Counted from the stretch's first letter, positions 1-5,582 are shown. The stretch: 5,582 bases of DNA from Streptosporangiaceae bacterium (GCA_030042885.1 JASHYW010000302.1:1-5582), one strand, 5' to 3'. Translations and numbers: made by a program. The notes: generated from the letters alone by a model not told the origin.

Positions 1-669
1 ATGATGTACGCGTTCTCGGAGAACTTCGTCCTGCCGCTGTCGCACGACGAGGTGGTGCACGGGAAGAGCTCGCTGGTGAACAAGATGCCCGGGGACGAAT
101 GGCGCAAGTTCGCCGGGCTGCGCGCGCTGCTGGCCTACATGTGGGCGCACCCGGGCAAGCAGCTGCTGTTCATGGGGGGCGAGTTCGGCCAGCGCGACGA
201 GTGGTCGGACGAGAAGGGGCTCGAATGGTGGGTGCTGGACTACCCCGTCCACCAGGGCGTGCAGCGGCTGTCCCGGGACCTGAACGCCATCTACCGGCGG
301 ACCCCAGCGCTGTGGGAACAGGACTCCTCGCCGACCGGGTTCAGCTGGATCGACGCCAACGACGCCCTGGGCAACACGCTGTCCTTCCTCCGGTTCCCCG
401 CGGCCTCCGACGGCCGGCCAGACGGGTCCGGGGTCCTCGCGTGCATCGCCAACTTCTCCGCGGTACCGCACGTGCAGTACCGGGTCGGCCTGCCCCGGTC
501 GGGCCGCTGGCGTGAGATCCTGAACACCGACGCGACGGTGTACGGCGGTACCGGCACCGGCAACTACGGCGGCGTCGAGGCCGCGGCCGAGCCCTGGCAC
601 GGCCGGCCGGCCTCGGCCCGGATCACCCTCCCCCCGATGGGCGTGATCTGGCTTACCCCTGAGTCTTAG
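1..669 (+). CDS. glgB: 1,4-alpha-glucan branching enzyme GlgB, C-terminal part (5' truncated by window edge)
   Basis: This is the C-terminal 222 codons of the GH13 glycogen branching enzyme, which cuts alpha-1,4 chains and reattaches them by alpha-1,6 bonds in the cytoplasm. What is seen: the segment [12 protein letters not shown] (residues 11-22 of the fragment) is GH13 conserved region IV, and D16 should be the transition-state-stabilising Asp. It is followed by [10 protein letters not shown] (55-64), [10 protein letters not shown] (86-95), and a C-terminal beta domain from about residue 110 containing WREILNTD and ending in LPPMGVIWL. The order and spacing match the end of E. coli GlgB. 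The family is usually about 700 or more residues, so the N-terminal CBM48 domain(s) and the catalytic nucleophile and acid lie upstream of the window. The ATG codons at bases 1-6 are therefore internal methionines, not the start. The WHGRPASA stretch and overall wording look actinobacterial. The gene converges on the - strand cluster and ends in TAG. Confidence 0.97.
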   Translation: MMYAFSENFVLPLSHDEVVHGKSSLVNKMPGDEWRKFAGLRALLAYMWAHPGKQLLFMGGEFGQRDEWSDEKGLEWWVLDYPVHQGVQRLSRDLNAIYRRTPALWEQDSSPTGFSWIDANDALGNTLSFLRFPAASDGRPDGSGVLACIANFSAVPHVQYRVGLPRSGRWREILNTDATVYGGTGTGNYGGVEAAAEPWHGRPASARITLPPMGVIWLTPES

Positions 670-701
670 CTTCGCGGCGCCGAGCAGGTCACTCCGCTTG
701 A

Positions 702-728
702 GCGGGCCGCGGGACCCGCCTGGTTTTT
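702..728 (+). terminator. Weak rho-independent terminator candidate after glgB
   Basis: A 5-bp stem GCGGG (702-706) pairs with CCCGC (715-719) across an 8-base loop, followed after four bases by TTTTT (724-728). It starts 33 bases after the glgB stop, the right place for termination of + strand transcription. The stem is short and the T-run is not immediately adjacent, so this is only a candidate. On the - strand the same hairpin has no following T-run, so it would not serve the converging GH57 gene. Confidence 0.35.
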
Positions 729-749
729 CCGGGCTGGCCGGCGGCGGGA

Positions 750-1937
750 TCAGGTCAGGCGCGATCCTGCCTGGTCCAGGAAGCGGGTGGCCTGGTCCAG
801 GTCGTCATGGCAGCGTCGCAGCCAGGCGTCGCCCCAGAAGAAGTTGCAGCTGGTCTCGGCCCGCAGGACCCGCCAGTGGGCTTCCTCGAGCAGCCGGTAC
901 ACGCCGGGGTCGCGGACTGCGATGCCGACGGCGTTGCGGCGGGCGGCGTAGATGGCCTGGCTGATCTCGTCCAGCCGGGTCAGGGCCTGCTGCTGGGCCG
1001 GCGAGCCGACCCACTGGGTGAAGCCGGCGCCGTCATGCCAGCCGGTGTTCCACGCCCCCGGGCGCACGGTGACCTCTCCGTGGACGCCGTGCCGGTCGAG
1101 ATAGTCCTCGATGAAGCAGGGACGGATGCCGCCGCTTTGGTTGTCCCGGGCCCGGTGCAGCAGGTCCTGGTAGAAGGCGTGCCAGAAGTTGGCTTCCGGT
1201 GAGGTGTTGCGGAACCAGCCGCCGTTGTCCCCGTCGGTGCAGGTGGTCACGAGCGGCGGGAAGCCGCAGTGCCTGGTCCGCTGGGCCACCTCGTGGATGA
1301 ACCAGCCGACGTCCATCCCTGCCTCCTGGGCGTTGGACAGCTCCCTGTCCCGGACCACCACGGTGATTTCCTCGCCGCCGAACCGGGCGACGTGCGGGCG
1401 GTAGCGCAGCTCGTCCCAATCCATGGGCGTGACCGCGTCAACGTAGTTACTGTCGACGAGCACGTAGCGGTAGCCGTAGCGCCTGAGGGCGGGAATGAGC
1501 TCCATGCAAAAGCCCATCTCCGGGGGCCAGAACCCGGGAAAGCTGGTCCGCGCGAACAGGTGCCGGCCGATCCCCTGCCAGCGCTCGAGCTGCTCGTCCC
1601 AGTCGCCGCGGGGGATCAGGGGCAGGACGGGATGGTAGTAGCCGGTGCCCAGGATGCGGATGATCGTGGTGTTCTGCAGGTACCACAGCAGCGACCCGCA
1701 GTCGACGATGCCGTAGGCGCGGTGCTGGAAGCCGGGGCTGGCCAAGGTCTCCAGCAAGGTGCCCGACAGCGACAGGTGCACCCGGCCGGCATCTTCGTAG
1801 GCCCACAGCGACCGGGGGATCCGGTCTACCGCCCACAAGATCTCCCTGGCCTCCCACTCGCGCTGGCCGAGCAGGTCCTCAAGGTTGCCGGCCGGCTGGT
1901 GCAAGTTGAGGACCAGCGCGAAGGCCACCTCAGCCAT
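750..1937 (-). CDS. GH57 family glycoside hydrolase/glucanotransferase-like protein (395 aa)
   Basis: This is a member of glycoside hydrolase family 57 (PF03065), expected to act on alpha-1,4-glucans in the cytoplasm (no signal peptide visible). Motifs seen: NLHQP at residues 11-15 (conserved region 1), LSLSGTLLE at 55-63 (region 2), GFWPPEMGF at 135-143 with E140 as the likely catalytic nucleophile (region 3), TDGDNGGWF at 234-242 with D235 or D237 as the likely acid/base (region 4), and a C-terminal WNTGWHDGAGFTQWVG / ETSCNFFWGDAW segment typical of the family. The HQP start argues for the alpha-amylase/4-alpha-glucanotransferase-like group and against the GH57 branching enzymes. The start is the ATG at 1937, which has AGGGAG six bases upstream. 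The reading frame stays open far upstream, but that part is shadow sequence of the preceding gene. It is the last gene of the - strand cluster, 17 bases after the preceding GH57 stop, so co-transcription is likely. Exact substrate specificity cannot be read from the sequence. Confidence 0.92.
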   Translation of the reverse strand: MAEVAFALVLNLHQPAGNLEDLLGQREWEAREILWAVDRIPRSLWAYEDAGRVHLSLSGTLLETLASPGFQHRAYGIVDCGSLLWYLQNTTIIRILGTGYYHPVLPLIPRGDWDEQLERWQGIGRHLFARTSFPGFWPPEMGFCMELIPALRRYGYRYVLVDSNYVDAVTPMDWDELRYRPHVARFGGEEITVVVRDRELSNAQEAGMDVGWFIHEVAQRTRHCGFPPLVTTCTDGDNGGWFRNTSPEANFWHAFYQDLLHRARDNQSGGIRPCFIEDYLDRHGVHGEVTVRPGAWNTGWHDGAGFTQWVGSPAQQQALTRLDEISQAIYAARRNAVGIAVRDPGVYRLLEEAHWRVLRAETSCNFFWGDAWLRRCHDDLDQATRFLDQAGSRLT

Positions 1938-1943
1938 CGGAGG

Positions 1944-1949
1944 CTCCCT
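1944..1949 (-). promoter_or_regulatory. Ribosome binding site of the 395-aa GH57 gene
   Basis: AGGGAG on the - strand lies six bases before the ATG at 1937. It sits entirely inside the 17-base gap after the upstream stop codon (TAA, 1955-1957). It decides the start and shows that the long open frame upstream is not part of this gene. Confidence 0.75.
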
Positions 1950-1954
1950 GGGTG

Positions 1955-3442
1955 TTACAGGTCGTGGGTGATGATGTCGATGGCGCGCCGGGCCAGTTCG
2001 GCGCCGTAGTCGGCCCAGATGCCCCCGGCTCCCCAGTAGCGGTAGTCGCTTTCCTCGGCGGCGAGCAGGTGGAACACGGCGTTGCGGTAGCGGGGGTCGC
2101 CGGTGGGGACGGCCTTGGCCAGGACCCGCTCGTGGAACAGCGAGCTGGCCTTGTCCATCGGGGCGAGCACCTGCTCGTAGCCGCGGACCCAGGAGATGTT
2201 GCTGGTCCAGCTGCCGCCTTCCATGTGGAAGCGCCCGTCCTCGCCGTGCAGTTGCCCGATCACCTGGGCCAGCCGGTCCGGCCCGTCGCCGGGGGCCATC
2301 TGGTCCCAGATCCTGGACTGGAACAGCGGCTGGATCACGGGCAGATCGCCGGGGCCGATGCCGGCCGAGCGGAGCCGTTCGAGGTACTCGGTGACGTTCA
2401 TGGCCGGGGTCGGGGTGCCTGAGCACTCCCGGGTCACCTCGAAATACTTGGGCGGAAACTCGTTCATCATCACCCCGCCGTTTTCCCCGTCGGCGATCTG
2501 GGTGACCAGCGGCGGCACCGGGGTGCCGCCCAGCTCCCAGCGGGACAGGCCCTTGGCCTCGTAGTACGGCTGCATCTGGCCGACCAGCTTGGTGTCGCTG
2601 CCCTGGGTCTTGACCACCGCGGTGATGCTGGCCACCTCGCCGCTGGAGCTGGCACAGACCAGGCGGCGCGGCAGGTGCCGCCGCTGCAGCCCGCCCCCGC
2701 CGGGTTCCTCGACCGTGTGTTCTTGGACCAGCACCCACTGGTACCCGCAGTCGGTCAGGGTCTTCACGAACTCGTAGGCGACGTCAGGGTGGTTGGGCAG
2801 GGCCATCTCCGCCGGGGAAAAACCGCGGACCCGGCCCAAGGCCTCCAGGCCGAAAAGAGCGGCGAAATAGTGCTGCCAGGCCCGCACGTGCAGCCGGTAG
2901 TCCTGGACCGGGGTGGACGGCGCCACGGCATGCCCCCACGGACAGCCCAGCCATTCCACCGCCTGCCGGTTGCGCGCGTCCGTGGTGATGCCAGCCAGGG
3001 CGTCGAGCACGTCACGCGCGCCCATCCGCCACAGGCCGTACAGCAACACACCGGAATAGTCGAGCATGACCCGCGGCGCGACCCCCTCATCGAGCAGCTG
3101 GGGGACGAACTCGCCCATCCGCTTGTAGCACCACAAGAACACCGGGGCGTTGTGGTTATCCCCGATGCCGGGGTTGTCCAGCATCCACTGCAAGTTGCTG
3201 ATGATCGGCGCCGTGCGCAGATCAGGCCCGCCGACCGGGACGAGCGGCTGGTGCATGTGCAGGGCGACAGCGAAGGCACTGGTCACGTCGCCGAACCCGG
3301 CGGCTCCGGGCGGCAGGAAGACCGGATCAGCGCCCCGGGCCCGGATCGCCTCCTCGATGCGCTGCTCGGAGCCGCAGATGTTGGGAAGGCCGTCGATTTC
3401 CTCAGGCAGCTCGCCCATGGCTCCGGCTCCCTTACCTGACAT
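1955..3442 (-). CDS. GH57 family glycoside hydrolase/glucanotransferase-like protein (495 aa)
   Basis: This is a second, longer and divergent GH57 protein, expected to be a cytoplasmic alpha-glucan-active enzyme. Motifs seen: ALHMHQP at residues 60-66 (region 1), VMLDYSGVLLYGL at 125-137 (region 2), GFSPAEMALP at 207-216 with E212 the likely nucleophile (region 3), and ADGENGGVMMNEFP at 317-330 with D318 the likely acid/base (region 4). Also present are GGSWTSNISW (409-418) and ESDYRYWGAGGIWADYG (464-480) near the C-terminus. About 55 residues precede the first motif, including LPNICGSEQ and PVFLPPG; from memory, cyanobacterial GH57 proteins share this leader. The ATG at 3442 has AGGA six bases upstream, overlapping the glgA stop (8-base gap). 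A second ATG at 3418 (Met9) has a stronger AAGGGAG eight bases upstream, so the true start could be either. Position directly after glgA suggests a role in shaping or turning over the glucan that GlgA makes. The exact reaction is not determined. Confidence 0.92.
   Translation of the reverse strand: MSGKGAGAMGELPEEIDGLPNICGSEQRIEEAIRARGADPVFLPPGAAGFGDVTSAFAVALHMHQPLVPVGGPDLRTAPIISNLQWMLDNPGIGDNHNAPVFLWCYKRMGEFVPQLLDEGVAPRVMLDYSGVLLYGLWRMGARDVLDALAGITTDARNRQAVEWLGCPWGHAVAPSTPVQDYRLHVRAWQHYFAALFGLEALGRVRGFSPAEMALPNHPDVAYEFVKTLTDCGYQWVLVQEHTVEEPGGGGLQRRHLPRRLVCASSSGEVASITAVVKTQGSDTKLVGQMQPYYEAKGLSRWELGGTPVPPLVTQIADGENGGVMMNEFPPKYFEVTRECSGTPTPAMNVTEYLERLRSAGIGPGDLPVIQPLFQSRIWDQMAPGDGPDRLAQVIGQLHGEDGRFHMEGGSWTSNISWVRGYEQVLAPMDKASSLFHERVLAKAVPTGDPRYRNAVFHLLAAEESDYRYWGAGGIWADYGAELARRAIDIITHDL
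3427..3433 (-). promoter_or_regulatory. Alternative internal ribosome binding site for the 495-aa GH57 gene
   Basis: AAGGGAG on the - strand lies eight bases before the in-frame ATG at 3418. It matches the Shine-Dalgarno consensus better than the AGGA serving the ATG at 3442. If used, the protein begins MGELPEEIDG and is 487 residues long, still containing every conserved GH57 motif. Confidence 0.45.
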
Positions 3443-3448
3443 GGCGGG

Positions 3449-3452
3449 TCCT
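3449..3452 (-). promoter_or_regulatory. Ribosome binding site of the 495-aa GH57 gene (upstream start)
   Basis: AGGA on the - strand, six bases before the ATG at 3442, overlaps the glgA stop codon TAG (3451-3453). This arrangement suggests translational coupling of glgA to the GH57 gene. Confidence 0.5.
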
Positions 3453-4923
3453 ACTTGTGGCGGATATGGTCATAGATGTTCACGTAATCCTGGCCCGGGC
3501 CTGCCCAGGAGTGATCCTGCCGCATCCCGTTCAGCATAAGCTGCCGGAAATCTCCCGGGTACGAGTACCACAGCCCGATGGCCCGCGCCATCGCGGACTC
3601 CAGCGCCGGGTTGTCGACCTGATGGAACACGTAGCCGTTCCGGTCGCCGGGGTCACGTGCGGAGTGGTCGCGGTCGAAAACCGTGTCCACCAGGCCGCCG
3701 ATGGCCCGCACGACGGGGACGGTGCCGTACTTCAGGGCCGTCATCTGGGCAAGCCCGCACGGCTCGAACAGGCTGGGCATGACCAGAATGTCGGCGCCGG
3801 CGTAGATCAGGTGGGCCAGGCCTTCGTCGAACCCGATTTCCAGGCGACAGTCGGGGTTATCGTTCAGGTGGTGCTTCAGGTGCCAGAAGTGATCACTGAC
3901 GGCCGGGTCGGGACAAGCACCCAGCAAGACGAACTGCGCGCCCTCGGCCAGGGCGTAGAAAATGGCGTGCTCGATGAGATGCGAGCCTTTCTGGTGGTCG
4001 ATCCGGCCCAGGTAAGCGATGAGCGGCTTGTACTCCTTCCGCAGTAGCAGCCGGTCCCGCAGGGCATCCTTGTTCGCATATTTCCGTTCGACCGTGCCGG
4101 CCGTGTAGTTCGACGGGATCAGGATGTCGATCTCCGGGTTCCAGACGTCGTAGTCGATGCCGTTCAGAACGCCGCCGAACTTGCCCCGGTGGATATACAG
4201 CGTGGGCCCCAGTCCCATCCCCTGATCGGAGTAGGTTACCTCCCAGGCATGCTGCGGTGAGACCGTGGTGATGAAGTTCGAGTAGACGATGCCGCCCTTC
4301 ATCAAGTTGAGCGCGCCGTGGTTGAAGTTATCGCGCAGCCGGCCCTCATGGAAGAAGTGCTCCGGGCGGGTCAGGCCCGTCGCCCACAAGACGTACTCAC
4401 CGCAGATGCCCTGATGCGCGAAATTGTGGATGGTATAGCACACACGCTGATCGCCCATGCCGATGTGCTGGTAGATCTCATACAGCAGCACCGGCACCAG
4501 CGCCGTCTGCCAGTCGTGACAGTGGATCACCTCGGGCCGCTTGCCGGCCTTCCACATGAACTCCAGGGCCGCCTTGGACAAGAACGCGAACCTGGACACA
4601 TCATCCGGCGAGCCGTACAAGTGGCCCCGGTTAAAGAACTGGTCCGGGCAGTGCGGGTCGATGAAGAAGCACTTGCGGCCGTGAACCCACCCGAACCACA
4701 CCGTGCAGTGCACGGACCCGCTGTACCACGGCACCCACAGGTCCTGATAGGCGACCGTGAGCCCGAAGACCTGGCCGTGGTCCATGCAGTCATATTTGGG
4801 CAGGATGATCTCGACGGCGTGGCCCCGAAGCTCCAGCTCCCGGCTCAGCCCGAAGACGACCTGCCCCAGCCCGCCCGCCTGCGCCACCGGCGCACACTCC
4901 GACGCAACCATCACCACGAACAC
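3451..4923 (-). CDS. glgA: Glycogen synthase GlgA, ADP-glucose type (GT5), cyanobacterial-like
   Basis: GlgA transfers glucose from ADP-glucose to the non-reducing end of alpha-1,4-glucan in the cytoplasm. Seen, numbering from the GTG at 4923: an N-terminal Rossmann start VVMVASECAPVAQAGGLGQ (3-21), HCHDWQT (134-140), CYTIHNF (162-168), TTVSPQHAWE (219-228), GVLNGIDYDVWNP (251-263), GRIDHQKG (306-313; R307 and K312 correspond to the conserved Arg/Lys pair), and FEPCGLAQM (386-394; E387 the conserved glutamate), then GTVPVVRAIGGLVDTV. At 490 aa it has the normal family length. The GTG at 4923 has GGGGGA five bases upstream and places the motif in the same register as E. coli GlgA. A further GTG at 4989 would add 22 residues that look non-conserved and lacks a good ribosome site. 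Odd: the usual KxGGLxD motif reads QAGGLGQ, so Lys15 and Asp21 are both Gln. Overall wording recalls the cyanobacterial ADP-glucose synthases from memory. Base composition is lower in GC than in the flanks. It is followed after 8 bases by a GH57 gene. Confidence 0.95.
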   Translation of the reverse strand: MFVVMVASECAPVAQAGGLGQVVFGLSRELELRGHAVEIILPKYDCMDHGQVFGLTVAYQDLWVPWYSGSVHCTVWFGWVHGRKCFFIDPHCPDQFFNRGHLYGSPDDVSRFAFLSKAALEFMWKAGKRPEVIHCHDWQTALVPVLLYEIYQHIGMGDQRVCYTIHNFAHQGICGEYVLWATGLTRPEHFFHEGRLRDNFNHGALNLMKGGIVYSNFITTVSPQHAWEVTYSDQGMGLGPTLYIHRGKFGGVLNGIDYDVWNPEIDILIPSNYTAGTVERKYANKDALRDRLLLRKEYKPLIAYLGRIDHQKGSHLIEHAIFYALAEGAQFVLLGACPDPAVSDHFWHLKHHLNDNPDCRLEIGFDEGLAHLIYAGADILVMPSLFEPCGLAQMTALKYGTVPVVRAIGGLVDTVFDRDHSARDPGDRNGYVFHQVDNPALESAMARAIGLWYSYPGDFRQLMLNGMRQDHSWAGPGQDYVNIYDHIRHK

Positions 4924-4928
4924 GGCTG

Positions 4929-4934
4929 TCCCCC
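4929..4934 (-). promoter_or_regulatory. Probable ribosome binding site of glgA
   Basis: GGGGGA on the - strand is five bases before the GTG at 4923. This supports a 490-residue GlgA rather than the 512-residue reading from the GTG at 4989, before which only a GC-rich run without a clear purine-rich site is visible. Confidence 0.55.
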
Positions 4935-5020
4935 GGAAGAACCGCACAGGCCAGCCGCGTCGTGCGGGGACTCCATCCGGCCGCGGCACCGCCCCCGGCG
5001 CCGTCGCGCCCTGGCCGGCG

Positions 5021-5500
5021 CTATTTCGCCGTCCTCCCGGCTCGCTTCGCCGTCGATGTTGCCTTCGTGGCGGTCTGCGCCGAGGCCACCTTCTTCGCCG
5101 GTGTCCCGGCCCGCCCCGCCGCGGGCTTTGCCTTCTCGGCGGTCTCCGCGGACGTCGCCTTCTTGGCCGGCGTCCTTTTCGCGGCCGGCGGGACCGCCTC
5201 GGCCAGCGCGGTCAGGTCTACCACCGAGTCATCCCCGCCGAAGTCGTTGCGGACGTAGGCGTCGGCGGCCCAGTCGTTGTCCCACCGCCGGCCATCGAGC
5301 AGGTACCGGAACCGGTAGGCCCGCCCCGCGTCCAGGTCGACCGTCACGCTGAACCCGCCCTCGGCGTCGCGCTGCATGACGCCGACGCCGGCCGACCAGC
5401 CGTTCCACTCCCCGCACACCGCCGCAGTCCGGGCGCCCACCTGGGGATCAACGGTGAACGTGACCCTGGCCTTGCCCTTTGCACCCCTGGACTTGATCAC
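5021..5500 (-). CDS. Small CBM48 (isoamylase early-set) glycogen-binding protein with basic Lys/Ala-rich repeat tail
   Basis: This is a 159-residue cytoplasmic protein without a catalytic domain. Residues about 10-96 read as a CBM48/AMPK-beta-type glycogen-binding domain: VCGEWNGWS (28-36), a beta strand SVTVDLDAGRAYRFRYLLDG (51-70), RRWDNDW (71-77) and YVRNDFGGDDSVVDL (82-96). By comparison with AMPK-beta, W35, R65 and W73 take the places of the glycogen-contacting Trp, Lys and Trp. Residues 104-159 form a low-complexity tail rich in Ala, Lys, Thr and Pro with two TPAKK motifs. It has 14 Lys/Arg against 2 Glu and no aromatic residue, resembling the tails of histone H1-like and actinobacterial HU-like proteins. 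The start is GTG at 5500 with GGAGG five bases upstream. It is the first gene of the cluster, 97 bases before the probable glgA start. I infer a non-catalytic glycogen-associated or scaffolding role; nucleic-acid binding by the tail is possible but untested. Confidence 0.88.
   Translation of the reverse strand: MIKSRGAKGKARVTFTVDPQVGARTAAVCGEWNGWSAGVGVMQRDAEGGFSVTVDLDAGRAYRFRYLLDGRRWDNDWAADAYVRNDFGGDDSVVDLTALAEAVPPAAKRTPAKKATSAETAEKAKPAAGRAGTPAKKVASAQTATKATSTAKRAGRTAK
5036..5173 (-). repeat. Tandem 69-bp coding repeat (two copies) in the CBM48 protein tail
   Basis: Two directly adjacent 23-residue units encode the tail: unit 1 is residues 110-132 (bases 5173-5105) and unit 2 is residues 133-155 (5104-5036). 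Both begin TPAKK and end RAG. Aligned without gaps, 15 of 23 residues are identical (hand count). Shared blocks include TPAKK, the central TA pair and KA. The unit boundary is exact, which suggests duplication rather than random low complexity. Confidence 0.75.
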
Positions 5501-5505
5501 TTCCG

Positions 5506-5510
5506 CCTCC
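5506..5510 (-). promoter_or_regulatory. Ribosome binding site of the CBM48-tail gene
   Basis: A consensus GGAGG on the - strand lies five bases before the GTG at 5500. It fixes this GTG as the start codon and is the best Shine-Dalgarno match in the window. Confidence 0.8.
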
Positions 5511-5582
5511 GTCGTGCCCAGCTCGCACCCGCAAAGCCTGCTATCCAGTCCGGCCCGGCAACGGCGTGGCGGGCCCAGCGGG

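Noticed and set aside
1..6. ATG ATG at the window edge as the glgB start
   Set aside because: The protein begins just before GH13 conserved region IV, deep inside the enzyme, so these are internal methionines in a gene cut by the window.
1269..2009. Long + strand open frame antisense to the 395-aa GH57 gene
   Set aside because: It mirrors the coding strand in a GC-rich genome, has no recognisable motif, and the opposite strand has clear family motifs.
750..2738. A 662-codon - strand open frame that would make the second GH57 gene much longer
   Set aside because: Only the part from the ATG at 1937 has GH57 motifs. The upstream 267 codons are low-complexity Arg/Gly/Pro shadow of the preceding GH57 gene in another frame, and a good ribosome site precedes 1937.
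2675..3439. 254-codon + strand open frame antisense to the 495-aa GH57 gene
   Set aside because: No domain or ribosome site was recognised; typical antisense shadow of a high-GC gene.
750..3442. Annotation of either GH57 gene as a GH57 glycogen branching enzyme
   Set aside because: Both have the HQP first motif and PEM third motif of the amylase/glucanotransferase-like group, and branching is already covered by the adjacent GH13 glgB.
4997..5010. Hairpin GGCGC-cgtc-GCGCC between the CBM48 gene and glgA
   Set aside because: Only five base pairs in very GC-rich sequence and no T-run on either strand, so it is not supported as a terminator or attenuator.
4318..5352. 344-codon + strand open frame across glgA and the CBM48 gene
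   Set aside because: It spans two real genes and their gap on the other strand and turns into Arg/Pro/Ser-rich low complexity, so it is an artefact of GC-rich sequence.
5511..5582. Possible promoter upstream of the CBM48 gene (TTGCCG and GATAGC on the - strand)
   Set aside because: The two elements are only 10 bases apart, and no -10-like box lies at the usual 16-18 base spacing from TTGCCG. Nothing else stood out in these 72 bases.

Overview
The window looks like a glycogen (alpha-1,4-glucan) metabolism locus from a high-GC bacterium, most likely an actinobacterium. That placement is an inference from the GC-rich sequence, the strong G/C preference at third codon positions, GTG starts, the actinobacterial style of the GlgB C-terminus and a histone-H1-like Lys/Ala-rich protein tail. 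No species can be named from what is here.

Layout. Positions 1-669 on the + strand hold the last 222 codons of glgB, the GH13 glycogen branching enzyme; the rest lies outside the window. A short convergent intergenic stretch (670-749) follows, with a weak terminator-like hairpin for glgB. The remainder reads on the - strand as one tight cluster. In transcription order it contains: a small CBM48-type glycogen-binding protein with a long basic repeat tail (5500-5021, GTG start); glgA, a GT5 ADP-glucose glycogen synthase (4923-3451, probable GTG start); a 495-residue GH57 protein (3442-1955); and a 395-residue GH57 protein (1937-750). Gaps are 97, 8 and 17 bases, and each gene has a recognisable Shine-Dalgarno sequence, so a single operon is likely. 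I see no convincing promoter in the 72 bases upstream of the first gene. No RNA gene, mobile element, CRISPR array or origin was seen.

How the genes may work together. GlgA would extend alpha-1,4 chains, GlgB would add alpha-1,6 branches, and the two HQP-type GH57 enzymes (alpha-amylase/4-alpha-glucanotransferase-like, not branching-enzyme-like) would trim or redistribute chains. The CBM48 protein has no catalytic domain and could bind the polymer and link it to something acidic through its positively charged tail. The points most worth a second look are that CBM48-plus-basic-tail protein with its tandem 23-residue repeat, the loss of two normally conserved N-terminal substrate-site residues in GlgA (Lys15 to Gln and Asp21 to Gln), and the conserved-looking GlgA plus double GH57 module, which resembles cyanobacterial proteins more than the usual actinobacterial GlgE/GlgM route.
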